DNA of 25,966 nucleotides from CAZMGG01 sp964565715 (GCA_964565715.1 CAZMGG010000080.1:1-25966); one strand, 5' to 3'. Counted from the first letter of the stretch, positions 14,343 through 22,131 are shown. A program made the numbers and translations. The notes: generated by a model from the sequence alone, not told the origin.

Positions 14343-15893
14343 TCAGAGGCCGAGCACCGCGGTGGCGGCGTCCGACGTGACGACGCCGAAGGCGTTGACC
14401 GTGTCGAGCACCAGCGCCTGGGTGTGGAAGCTGAGTCCCATCAGATGGGCCTGGTTCGGCGTCACGAACGGCATCGAGGCCGAGCCACCGCTGCCGATCA
14501 TCAGCATGGTGACCTCGGTGCTGACCCGGCCGAAGCAGCCGGGCGCGCCCCAGGCGCCGAGATCCACCGGCAGCGGGCCGAACACCGACGTGGTGTTGCT
14601 GAGGCCCAGCATGGCGATCGCGATGCTCGCCGGCGGCAGGTTGCCGAACGTGATGATCGCCGTGGTGCCGAGGCGCGGCGGCGCCGAGCTGGTGTTGCTG
14701 GCGATGCCGGCCGACCCGGCGCAGCCCGCGCCGAACGTCGTGTAGGACGCGAGCGCCCCATCGGACTCGTGGCCGCCGATGCTGACCGGCGCCGTCCGCG
14801 GCGCCATGAAGAAGTCGGTGAGGACCGCCGGCAGGAACGTGCCGGCCTGGGCGCACGGCGAGCCCGCCTGCAGCCGCAGGTCGGCGGGCGTCGCCGCCGG
14901 CGCCTGGAACAGCGGGTCGGCGGCGATGCTGTTGGTGTCGAAGCCGAGCGCCTGCCACGAGGCGAAGGTCTGGGCGGCGCTGGCGTAGACCGGCGTGTAG
15001 GTCGCCGCGTTGCTCCACAGGCAGTTGTAGTCCATCACCGTCGGCCGGTAGGTACCCGAGCACCACAGGTTGTTGCCGGTCGTGCCCGGGTAGTCGTCGT
15101 AGAAGATGTTGTTGACGACCTCGGTGCCGCCGACGGTGGTGTACCAGCGCAGCGTGCAGTACTGGCTGCCGGAGTTGGCCGGGTGGAAGCTGTAGACCGA
15201 GTTGTGCCGGATCTTCAGGTTGGCGGCCGGCCCGCCGGCGCGGATGCCGTAGTTCGACGTGCCGCTGATGAAGTTGTTCTGCAGGATGAAATCGGTGCCG
15301 TCGATGCGCATCGTCCAGAAGCCGCCGCCGGTGATGCGACAGCGCTGCACGATGGTGCGCGAGTTGGCGGACTGGGCATAGAGCGCCTCGTAGCCGCCGC
15401 CGAAGCTCGAGTCCTCGATGCGGCAGTTGGTGCCGCCGACCAGGCTGAACAACGCCTGGCCCGAGGTCGCCACCGTGGCGCGGAAGTCGCAGCCGGTGAA
15501 CACGCAGTCGGTGGTGCCGGCGTTGACCACGAAGGTGCTGGGGGTGGCGTTGTAGGTGCCGCTGAAGCCCCGGAAGGTGACGAAGCCGCAGCCGTTCAGG
15601 GTGAGCAGCGGCTGCGCGCCGCTCAGGCTGATCGTGCCCAGCGCGTCGAACAGCACGGGGTTGGCCGCGCCCTGCCCGGCGAAGGCGCCGATCGTCCAGG
15701 GACCGCTGGCGTCGTTGGCGGTGACCAGGAAGGTGACCGGGCCGCTGACGCCGCTGGTGGTGAGTGCCGTCACCGCGGCGGCGATGTTGGCGTAGTTGCC
15801 GCCGGGTCCGACGACATAGGTGCCGGCCAGCTGGGCCGGAAGGCTGCCGAGGCCGAACAGCAGGGCAGGAGCGAGCGCAAGGAGGATTCGCAT
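14343..15893 (-). CDS. Secreted right-handed parallel beta-helix protein
   Basis: A 516-residue exported protein. The signal peptide is MRILLALAPALLFGLGSLPA. Residues ~24-385 form beta-helix coils with repeated short turns (TDCVFTGCDFRAT, TNCRIEDSSFGGG, RTIVQRCRITGGG, TDFILQNNFISG, LKIRHNSVYSF). This fold is typical of polysaccharide lyases and carbohydrate-binding surface proteins. No lyase catalytic triad is obvious, so enzymatic activity is not claimed. Unlike the first beta-helix gene, methionine content here is normal. The last 130 residues, from FGAGCAGSAG, are the shared C-terminal module (PPRLGTT, then LMGLSFHTQALVLD). It precedes the sialate O-acetylesterase gene by 10 bases. A TTGACG-17-GATCGT promoter lies immediately upstream. 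Confidence 0.88.
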   Translation of the reverse strand: MRILLALAPALLFGLGSLPAQLAGTYVVGPGGNYANIAAAVTALTTSGVSGPVTFLVTANDASGPWTIGAFAGQGAANPVLFDALGTISLSGAQPLLTLNGCGFVTFRGFSGTYNATPSTFVVNAGTTDCVFTGCDFRATVATSGQALFSLVGGTNCRIEDSSFGGGYEALYAQSANSRTIVQRCRITGGGFWTMRIDGTDFILQNNFISGTSNYGIRAGGPAANLKIRHNSVYSFHPANSGSQYCTLRWYTTVGGTEVVNNIFYDDYPGTTGNNLWCSGTYRPTVMDYNCLWSNAATYTPVYASAAQTFASWQALGFDTNSIAADPLFQAPAATPADLRLQAGSPCAQAGTFLPAVLTDFFMAPRTAPVSIGGHESDGALASYTTFGAGCAGSAGIASNTSSAPPRLGTTAIITFGNLPPASIAIAMLGLSNTTSVFGPLPVDLGAWGAPGCFGRVSTEVTMLMIGSGGSASMPFVTPNQAHLMGLSFHTQALVLDTVNAFGVVTSDAATAVLGL

Positions 15894-15923
15894 GAGGTGG
15901 TACAGGTGGTGTGGGGCGCGGAG

Positions 15924-15952
15924 ACGATCGCCCTGCGCCGCGATCGCGTCAA
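15924..15952 (-). promoter_or_regulatory. Sigma-70-like promoter of the beta-helix / acetylesterase pair
   Basis: On the minus strand TTGACG (15947-15952) and GATCGT (15924-15929) are separated by 17 bases. The -35 is one base from consensus; the -10 is weaker. The element ends about 30 bases before the ATG at 15893 and lies in the 134-base divergent region shared with the plus-strand VWA-like gene. Confidence 0.48.
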
Positions 15953-16012
15953 CCGGGCTCTGCGGCCACATCCGCCCGGCGCGGATTCCCTCCGACGCAT
16001 CACCCGAGCCGC

Positions 16013-16018
16013 TATCCT
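16013..16018 (+). promoter_or_regulatory. -10-like element TATCCT before the VWA-like gene
   Basis: TATCCT in GCTATCCTC ends 9 bases before the ATG at 16028. No Shine-Dalgarno lies between them. This predicts a transcript starting at or next to the start codon. No good -35 hexamer is seen. Confidence 0.32.
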
Positions 16019-16027
16019 CTGCCGCCG

Positions 16028-17716
16028 ATGCTCGTCCGCGCCCTGGTCCTCTCCCTGTCCGGTCTGCTGCCGACCCTGGCCGGCCAGGCCCCGGATGCCG
16101 CCAAGGTCACCGAACCCGGCCGCACCTGGCAGCGGCCGCTGGCCATGTTCCTCGGCGCGCCGGGCACCGAGGCGCCGGAACGGACCCTGCTGGTGCTGCT
16201 GGATCCGACCGTGTCGCTGCAGCAGGCCGGTTTCGCCGAGGCGTTCGAGCAGGCGCTGCAGGAGCAGCGGGCGGGCCTCGCCCGCACCCGGCTCGGGCTC
16301 GGCGTCGTCGACCACCGCGGCACCGTGGTGCTGCCCCCCACCGACGACCATGCGGCGGTGGCCCGGGCGATCCGCGACGCGCTGCAGCGCCCCGCCGCCG
16401 AGATCCAGAACGTCTACGCCGACCTGCGGACCGCCGCCGCGGCCCTGGCCAGCGCGCCGGGCGAGCGCGGCCTGCTGCTGGTCACGCTCGACAACGGCGA
16501 CGCCGAGGACGACCTGGAACAGACCGTGGCGATCCTGCAGAAGGCCAGGGTGCGGTTCGTGGCGATCACCGCCGAGTCCTACGTCGCCGACAGCTACTGG
16601 GCGGGGCGGCCCTACGAGGAACGGCCGCGCGGCACGACGCTGCTCGGCGGCGACGCACCGGCCATCGACCTGCCCTGGGGCTGGCTGTTCCAGATCGGCA
16701 CCGCCAACGAGCTGACGCCCTCGACGTTCGGGCCCTACGCGTTCAGCCGGCTGGCGGCGGCCACCGAGGGCCGCGTCCACCTGTTCCATCAGTCCGCCGG
16801 CAACCACCAGTGCGGCATCTACGCCGGCTGCCCGTTCTGCGACGGCGACCACCTGGCGCCGGACGAGGCGTACTGGTCGCCGCGCACCGCGGCGATGGCG
16901 CCTTCCACCCAGAGCCGCAAGGACGCGCTGCTCGAACTGGGCCGCGATCCGTGGTTCCGCGCCACCTACGCCGCCTGGAAGGGGGCGGCCGACGCCGGCC
17001 TGATCCGCAGCGAGCCGGCCATCAAGCTGCAGACCACGGCGGCCACCCCCGACCGGCAGCGCTTCGGCAACCAGCTCGACCTGATGAACGGCACCAGCTT
17101 CGAACGCCAGGCGAAGCGGGCCGAGCGCGCCGCCGCCGACGCCGGCCGGCTGGTCGACCGGCTGACGGCCGAGCTGGCGGCGCTGCCGCCGAACCAGGGC
17201 CTGCCGCGACAGGAGGCCACCGCGCACCTGACCGCGCTGCTGCTGCAGCTCACCCGCGTCAACCTGCTGACGTTCGCCGGCTGGTGCCGGGAGATCGCGC
17301 CGGAGCTGGTGGCGAAGAGCCCGGCGGTGCCGGTGCCGCCCGAGGTGTGGTGGCAACGCCACGAGGAGCGGCCCGCCGGCATCGGCGTGAGCAACCTGTG
17401 CCTGTGCCACGGCGTGCGGCCGTTCCGCGAGCTGGAGCTGCCCGGCGGCCCGGCGTTCCGGCAGGAGATGGACCGGCTCGAGGCGATGCACGCGGCGTTC
17501 CTGCAGCGCTTCGGCCACAGCCAGTACGGCTTCGCCTTCGCCCGCGCCGGCATCGCCCGCTTCCACCTGACCTACCCCGGCATCGCCGGCCGGCCGCCGC
17601 GGGTGCGGCCGAAGAGCGAGAGCGAAACCAATCCGGTGACCACGCCGCGGCCGACCCGGCCGGTGCGCGGCGCACCCGCCACCGGCGCCGGCGGCCCGAC
17701 CACGGGGGGCCGATGA
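16028..17716 (+). CDS. Secreted VWA-like protein with a Cys motif
   Basis: A 562-residue exported protein, probably periplasmic. The signal peptide is MLVRALVLSLSGLLPTLAGQ. Residues ~52-185 have the alternating fold of a von Willebrand A domain: a hydrophobic strand LLVLLDPTVS, where Asp59, Thr61 and Ser63 replace the usual DxSxS, then helix, GLGVVDHRGTVVL, GLLLVTLDNGD and VRFVAITAES. Residues 262-271 carry the cluster CGIYAGCPFC followed by DGD, and CLCH lies at 458-461; these could bind a metal or form disulfides. Residues ~360-385 are helical and charged. The last ~35 residues are Pro/Thr/Arg-rich. It overlaps the next gene by four bases (ATGA), indicating translational coupling. Function is unknown; the VWA assignment rests on the strand pattern and is moderately sure. 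Confidence 0.85.
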   Translation: MLVRALVLSLSGLLPTLAGQAPDAAKVTEPGRTWQRPLAMFLGAPGTEAPERTLLVLLDPTVSLQQAGFAEAFEQALQEQRAGLARTRLGLGVVDHRGTVVLPPTDDHAAVARAIRDALQRPAAEIQNVYADLRTAAAALASAPGERGLLLVTLDNGDAEDDLEQTVAILQKARVRFVAITAESYVADSYWAGRPYEERPRGTTLLGGDAPAIDLPWGWLFQIGTANELTPSTFGPYAFSRLAAATEGRVHLFHQSAGNHQCGIYAGCPFCDGDHLAPDEAYWSPRTAAMAPSTQSRKDALLELGRDPWFRATYAAWKGAADAGLIRSEPAIKLQTTAATPDRQRFGNQLDLMNGTSFERQAKRAERAAADAGRLVDRLTAELAALPPNQGLPRQEATAHLTALLLQLTRVNLLTFAGWCREIAPELVAKSPAVPVPPEVWWQRHEERPAGIGVSNLCLCHGVRPFRELELPGGPAFRQEMDRLEAMHAAFLQRFGHSQYGFAFARAGIARFHLTYPGIAGRPPRVRPKSESETNPVTTPRPTRPVRGAPATGAGGPTTGGR

Positions 17717-19038
17717 GCCGGCCGCTGCTCGCCTGGCTGGCCCTGGCGGCGATGCTGCCGGCCCAGGACGTCGACGTCGCGGCCCTGGTCGAGCGACTGG
17801 CCGGCGACGACACCCGCGCCCGCAGCGATGCCTACCAGGAACTCATGCGGCGCAAGCCCCCCGAGGCGATCGGCCTGGTGGCGCGGCGGCTGCCGACCAT
17901 GCCGCTGGACGGCCAGAACCTGGGCCTCTACCTGCTGCAGTGGTTCCCGCTGGACGACACCCGCACGGCGTTGCGTTCGCTGCTGAAGGAGAAGGCGCCG
18001 CTGCTGCGCGGCGCCGCGGCGGCCATGCTGTGGCGCGGCGGCGAGCGCGACGCGCTGCCGGTGCTCACCGCGGCCCTCGCCGCCGGCGACGGTCGCGACG
18101 CCCAGTTCCTGCTGTCGCGCATCTACGGCATCGACGATCCGGCGGTACGCGACGCCGTGCGCAGCCGCGTGCTGCCCGGCGCCGACGATGCCGCCATCGA
18201 TCAGGCCCTGCACCACCTGCTGACCACCCAGAAGGACCTCGACCAGGCCACCATCGCCGCCGCCCGCGCGGTACTGCTGGCCGACGCCCAGGGCGCGACG
18301 GCGGTGCGGGCCCGGGCCTCGGCCGCCGCCTACCTGCTGGCCCGCGGCCATGCCGGCGACGCCGACGCGGTGCTGGCGGCCCTGGCGGCGGGCGAGGCCT
18401 GGCTCGCCTCGCTGCGGCGCTTCCTCGACAACGCGCCGCGCCTGCCGGAGCCCGTCCTCGACGCGCTGGCCGAGCGGCTGCAGAAGGCCACCAGCGAGTA
18501 CGACGTCACCGCCACCGGCCAGCTGCTGGCGCGCCATTCCGAGTCGAAGGCGGTGGCGGCGTTGCGCAAGCTGCTCGACAGCGGCACCGAGCCGGTGCGC
18601 AAGGGCGCGCTGGCCGCCCTGGCGCAGATCCCCGGCGCCCTCGACGCCCGCCAGCTCGCGACGATGCTGGCCAGCGGCGATGCGACGGTGGCCCTGGTCG
18701 CCGCCGAAACGCTGCGGCGGATGGACGACCCGCAGGGCTTCGATCGCGTGCGGCAGCTCGCCACCGATGGCGGCACGCACCGGCCCGAGGCGCTGCGCGT
18801 GCTCGGCGGCTTCCGGCGGCGCGACGCGGTGCCGCCCCTGCTGGCCGGGCTCGACGACGCCGACCTGCCCGTCCGCACCGCCGCCTGGTCGGCGCTGCAG
18901 GGCCTGCTGCCGGACCTGCTGCCCTACCGCACGCTCGACCTGCCCAGCACCGGCTACGCGCCCAACGCGCAGAAGGCGCAGCGGGACGCGGGTGTCGCCG
19001 CCCTGCGGGCGTTCTGGAGCCGGGTGGCGCCTCAGTAG
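17713..19038 (+). CDS. Secreted HEAT-repeat protein
   Basis: A 441-residue exported protein with a short signal peptide (MSRPLLAWLALAAMLPAQ). Nearly the whole mature chain consists of paired-helix repeats of HEAT type, for example TRTALRSLLKEKAPLLRGAA, SKAVAALRKLLDSGTEPVRK and RRDAVPPLLAGLDDADLPVR. These repeats make protein-binding solenoids; no catalytic motif is seen. Its ATG overlaps the TGA of the VWA-like gene (ATGA), so equal expression and a physical complex of the two are a fair inference. The HEAT-VWA fusion at 4965-6554 supports a functional link between such domains. The 3' end overlaps the end of the oppositely oriented metallopeptidase gene by seven bases. Confidence 0.88.
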   Translation: MSRPLLAWLALAAMLPAQDVDVAALVERLAGDDTRARSDAYQELMRRKPPEAIGLVARRLPTMPLDGQNLGLYLLQWFPLDDTRTALRSLLKEKAPLLRGAAAAMLWRGGERDALPVLTAALAAGDGRDAQFLLSRIYGIDDPAVRDAVRSRVLPGADDAAIDQALHHLLTTQKDLDQATIAAARAVLLADAQGATAVRARASAAAYLLARGHAGDADAVLAALAAGEAWLASLRRFLDNAPRLPEPVLDALAERLQKATSEYDVTATGQLLARHSESKAVAALRKLLDSGTEPVRKGALAALAQIPGALDARQLATMLASGDATVALVAAETLRRMDDPQGFDRVRQLATDGGTHRPEALRVLGGFRRRDAVPPLLAGLDDADLPVRTAAWSALQGLLPDLLPYRTLDLPSTGYAPNAQKAQRDAGVAALRAFWSRVAPQ

Positions 19039-20624
19039 CCCTGCCAGAGCTGCCGCGCCCGGACCGCCTTCTCCAGCAGGCGGTCGCGCACGCCGCCTGC
19101 CTCCAGCATGCCGGCCGCCACCACCGCGTCGTCGGCGCGGCCGCAGACCAGCGCCACGTCCACCGCCGCGGTGAGGATGCGGTAGCGCAGCAGCGGATCC
19201 GCCAGCGGATCCTGGTCGACGATCGAGGCAATGAAGTCGTGCAGGTCGCGATCGACGCGGAACAGCTCGAAGCGGGTGTGGCCGTGGGTCGTCTCGCAGC
19301 CCGGCCGCTTGGCGTAGCTGTGGAACGCCTCCACGCCCTGGCCGAAGTACTCGGCCTCGTTGGTGGCGGCGTAGTGGTCGAGACAGCGGTCGTTGGCCCT
19401 CGCCCGATGGTAGAGGTCGCGGATCCTGGCCCGTTCGAGGGGCTGCAGGGCGAAGTAATGCACCTGGTGGGCCAGTTCGTGGGCCAGCGTGTCGAAGCCC
19501 AGCTCGGCGGCCTCGTCCAGCGCCTCGATGCCGGTGGCGGCCTGCAGGCCGCCGATGCCGCGCACGTCGTCCCAGACGCGGCCGTCGAAGGTGCGCTGGC
19601 CGCGCAGGGTGCTGCGCGCCGGCGCGTCGGTGGTGCGATCGATCTCCAGCAGCAGGTCGTGGCGGCCGCCGAGGCTGAGCAGCCGGGGCAGATGGCGCGC
19701 GAACAGGCCGAGCGCCCGGTCGACCACCAGCCGCCGCCGTTCGGACAGCTCGCGATAGCCGGCGACGAAGTCCGCCACCGGCAGGTGCCGCAGGTCGGGC
19801 TGCGGCAGCGCCGCGCGGAGCTGCGCGAACGCCGGATCGGCGGTGGCCATGCTGGCGTCGCAGCGCCGCTGCCAGAGCACCTCGCCCAGCAGCCGGTGGG
19901 CGATCGGATGGTCCGGCTCCGCCGCCAGCATCGTCTGCAGGCGGCCGATGGCGGCGTCGTGGTCTCCCTGCCGCGCCGCCCGCACTGCCGCCAGCAGGTC
20001 CGGCCCCACCACCGCCCGGGTCGGCGGCAGCAGGCCGGAGCCGAGCCGCAGGTGCGCCTCACCGTGCAGCGGCTGCAGCGTCAGCACGCGCCGGTAGGCG
20101 GCACCCGCCTCGTCGATGCGCTGCACGCGGAACAGCGCCGACGCCCGGGCCGCCAGCAGGTCGGCGCCGGGCTGGTGCACCTCGGCGAGGAAGCGCGTCG
20201 ACGCCGCCACCGCCCCGTCGAACTCGCGGCAGCGGATCAGGCTGCGCACGGCCAGCGCCATCGCCTCCTGGTTGCGCGGATCATGGCTGCGGGCGGCGTC
20301 GGCGTAGCGCACCGACACCGGGGCTGCACCCAGCAGCAGATGCACCCGCCCCAGACCCAGCAGGCCGTCGATGCAGTCCGGCGCCCGGCTGCGCAGGGCG
20401 CGGAACGCGTCCCAGGCCCGCATCGGGTCCTCCTGGTCGAGCAGTTCGTGGCCGCGCCGGACCAGGTTGCCGACCAGCGCCGGCTCGGCGCCGGGCGACG
20501 GATCCTGGGCTGGAGCCGTGCTGCCGAGCAGCAGGGCGAGACCGCCGGTCGCGAACGTCGCCGCGAACGTGGCCCGCCAGGCCCGCCCGGCTGGCCGGCG
20601 GGCCGCTCGCTCCCCTCTGCGCAT
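19032..20624 (-). CDS. TPR protein with anthrax-lethal-factor-like zinc metallopeptidase domain
   Basis: A 530-residue protein with a basic, Arg-rich N-terminus followed by a hydrophobic segment ending GSTAPAQ (about residue 40), suggesting export. Residues ~50-260 contain TPR-like helical repeats (for example ADLLAARASALFRVQRIDEA). Residues ~320-480 contain the gluzincin motif HELAH (382-386; zinc ligands His382 and His386, catalytic Glu383). Thirty-two residues later comes YAATNEAEYF (418-427). In anthrax lethal factor, as I recall it, the equivalent stretch is YGRTNEAEFF, where the Tyr is catalytic and the second Glu is the third zinc ligand; Tyr418 and Glu425 fall in the same places. A proteolytic role is therefore likely; the substrate is unknown. 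GGGAG abuts the ATG without the usual gap, so it is not a standard ribosome site. Confidence 0.85.
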   Translation of the reverse strand: MRRGERAARRPAGRAWRATFAATFATGGLALLLGSTAPAQDPSPGAEPALVGNLVRRGHELLDQEDPMRAWDAFRALRSRAPDCIDGLLGLGRVHLLLGAAPVSVRYADAARSHDPRNQEAMALAVRSLIRCREFDGAVAASTRFLAEVHQPGADLLAARASALFRVQRIDEAGAAYRRVLTLQPLHGEAHLRLGSGLLPPTRAVVGPDLLAAVRAARQGDHDAAIGRLQTMLAAEPDHPIAHRLLGEVLWQRRCDASMATADPAFAQLRAALPQPDLRHLPVADFVAGYRELSERRRLVVDRALGLFARHLPRLLSLGGRHDLLLEIDRTTDAPARSTLRGQRTFDGRVWDDVRGIGGLQAATGIEALDEAAELGFDTLAHELAHQVHYFALQPLERARIRDLYHRARANDRCLDHYAATNEAEYFGQGVEAFHSYAKRPGCETTHGHTRFELFRVDRDLHDFIASIVDQDPLADPLLRYRILTAAVDVALVCGRADDAVVAAGMLEAGGVRDRLLEKAVRARQLWQGY

Positions 20625-20682
20625 CTCCCGGGTGTGCTCCGGGGTCGCTTTCGGTCAGCGGCGCGGGCGCACCGGAGCGGAT

Positions 20683-20708
20683 CGGCGCCCGGTTCTCGCC
20701 CGGCGCCG
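20683..20708 (-). terminator. Hairpin downstream of the SH3-domain gene
   Basis: CGGCGCC (20683-20689) and GGCGCCG (20702-20708) form a 7-base perfect stem with a 12-base loop, 23 bases after the stop of the gene ending at 20732. No T-run. Possible terminator or 3'-end structure; chance cannot be excluded at this GC content. Confidence 0.3.
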
Positions 20709-20731
20709 GACCGCCCATGCCATCGACGGTC

Positions 20732-21940
20732 TCAGCGGGCCGGGCCGGTGCCCAGCACCTCGACGCGGTCGATGTCGAGCACCCGCAGGCTGTCGCTGCC
20801 CGGCCGGCGGCGCGGCCCGATCAGCCCGACCTCCTTGTCGAGGAACAGGGCGAGGTCGTAGCGCTGGCTCTGGCAGGTGACGTGGTAGAGCACCTGGCCG
20901 CCCTTCTGGATCGTGTAGTAGCCGGGCCGGCCGAGCTGGCTGTGGTAGCGCAGCCAGCCCACCGCGTCGAAGCGCTCCATCGGATCGCGCACCTCGGGCT
21001 TCACCTCGGGCACGTCGGTGGCGGGCTTCGGCGTCGCGTCGCGGGCCGCGGTCGCCTCCGCCACCCACTTGCGGTCGGTGATCGACTGCTGCAGGGCCTG
21101 CACGCCGGCGCGCAGGGGCGAGTCCGCCGCCAGCGCCGCCGCCAGGGCGGCGAGTTCCTGCTCGATGGATTCGAAGGCCGCGGCCGGCACAGCACCGGTC
21201 ACCGGATCGGGCTGGATCTGCCGCAGGCTCTGCTGCAGCTCGCCGAGCTTCGTGGCCTGCTCGGCGGCCAGCTTCGCCGCCGCCTCGGCCTCGGCGATCT
21301 TGCGCAGCCATGCCGCGCCCTCGTCGCGCTGCACCCTGGCCAGCTCGGCGTAGGCGAGCTGCATGGTCTCGGTCGGCGCGTCGAACACCTGCAGCTCGGC
21401 CTGGGGCAGCCAGGCCTCCACGCTGGCCGAACGCACGCGCCACCAGTCCTCGTGCTCGCCGATCACCTGCAGCTCGGCGCCGTCGGCCAGGTTGGCGGTG
21501 GGCGCCTCGTTGGTCTTCGGCCGGTAGCGGAAGGAGACGCGACCCTGGGCCTTCACCACGCCGTCCTGCGGCGCGGTGGTGAACTTCTTGCTGACGTAAC
21601 CCACCGGGCCGAGCGGCAGGATCACCTGCCGGAAGGCGCCCTCGGTGCGGCCGGCGCCGACCACGGCGCCCTTCGGCAGCGTGTCCTCGAAGGACGGCGA
21701 CAGGTCACCGGCGAAGCAACGGACCTTGGCGGCCTCCACCAGCACGGTGCCGAGCACCGGCGGTGTGGTCGGCTGTGCCGGGTCCTGGGCCGGGGTCGCC
21801 GGCGGCACCGGCGGGCTGGCGCCGGGATCCTGGGCACGCAGGGCCGAGGCCAGCAGGAACAGGATGGCGAGGCAGGTGCCCGCCCACAGGAACACGGAGC
21901 CCGCCGCCGAACGCAGCAGGCCAGCACGGATGTCGATCAT
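20732..21940 (-). CDS. Exported protein with two SH3-like domains and a coiled coil
   Basis: A 402-residue protein with an N-terminal hydrophobic segment (residues ~12-35, SVFLWAGTCLAILFLLASAL) serving as signal peptide or membrane anchor, followed by a Pro/Ala-rich linker (36-62). Two bacterial SH3-like domains follow, at about residues 63-122 (VRCFAGDLSPSFEDTLPKG ... VGYVSKKF) and 129-187 (GRVSFRYRP ... DWWRVRSASVEAWLPQAEL). Residues ~193-245 are Ala/Glu/Gln-rich and predicted coiled coil. The C-terminal 90 residues (ERFDAVGWLRYH ... TIQKGGQVLYHVTC) form a further compact domain I do not recognise. SH3b domains often bind peptidoglycan or peptides, so an envelope role is inferred. The chosen ATG has a good GGAGG site six bases upstream, which rejects the longer open frame. 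It is divergent from the PEGA gene. Confidence 0.85.
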   Translation of the reverse strand: MIDIRAGLLRSAAGSVFLWAGTCLAILFLLASALRAQDPGASPPVPPATPAQDPAQPTTPPVLGTVLVEAAKVRCFAGDLSPSFEDTLPKGAVVGAGRTEGAFRQVILPLGPVGYVSKKFTTAPQDGVVKAQGRVSFRYRPKTNEAPTANLADGAELQVIGEHEDWWRVRSASVEAWLPQAELQVFDAPTETMQLAYAELARVQRDEGAAWLRKIAEAEAAAKLAAEQATKLGELQQSLRQIQPDPVTGAVPAAAFESIEQELAALAAALAADSPLRAGVQALQQSITDRKWVAEATAARDATPKPATDVPEVKPEVRDPMERFDAVGWLRYHSQLGRPGYYTIQKGGQVLYHVTCQSQRYDLALFLDKEVGLIGPRRRPGSDSLRVLDIDRVEVLGTGPAR

Positions 21941-21946
21941 GGCAGC

Positions 21947-21951
21947 CCTCC
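21947..21951 (-). promoter_or_regulatory. Shine-Dalgarno GGAGG of the SH3-domain gene
   Basis: On the minus strand GGAGG lies six bases before the ATG at 21940, the clearest ribosome binding site in the window. It decides this start against an upstream ATG at 22123. Confidence 0.6.
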
Positions 21952-22020
21952 GGGAATCGCCCGCGCGCCGCCGCCGGTTGACCGTCCGGCCCTGGCACGC
22001 GCTGTCGTTGACCGGGCGCG

Positions 22021-22026
22021 ATCGTA
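22021..22026 (-). promoter_or_regulatory. Possible -10 element TACGAT of the SH3-domain gene
   Basis: On the minus strand GCTACGATC contains TACGAT about 80 bases before the ATG at 21940, leaving room for a leader with the Shine-Dalgarno. No convincing -35 partner is seen. Confidence 0.2.
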
Positions 22027-22117
22027 GCGATGGCAAGGCCGGAAGCACGGGCCCGGCGCCGGATTCTTGCCAAGGCCGGGGCCCGAGGCGGCCGAAGAAC
22101 GGGCCGGACCCACCTGC

Positions 22118-22123
22118 TAGCAT
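22118..22123 (+). promoter_or_regulatory. -10-like element TAGCAT before the PEGA gene
   Basis: TAGCAT in GCTAGCATC ends 8 bases before the ATG at 22132, again without a Shine-Dalgarno. Same arrangement as at 16013 and 12304. No -35 match. Confidence 0.3.
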
Positions 22124-22131
22124 CTCCCCGC

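Noticed and set aside
12593..14380. A plus-strand frame of 595 codons over the acetylesterase
   Set aside because: Antisense shadow; the minus strand has clear SGNH motifs.
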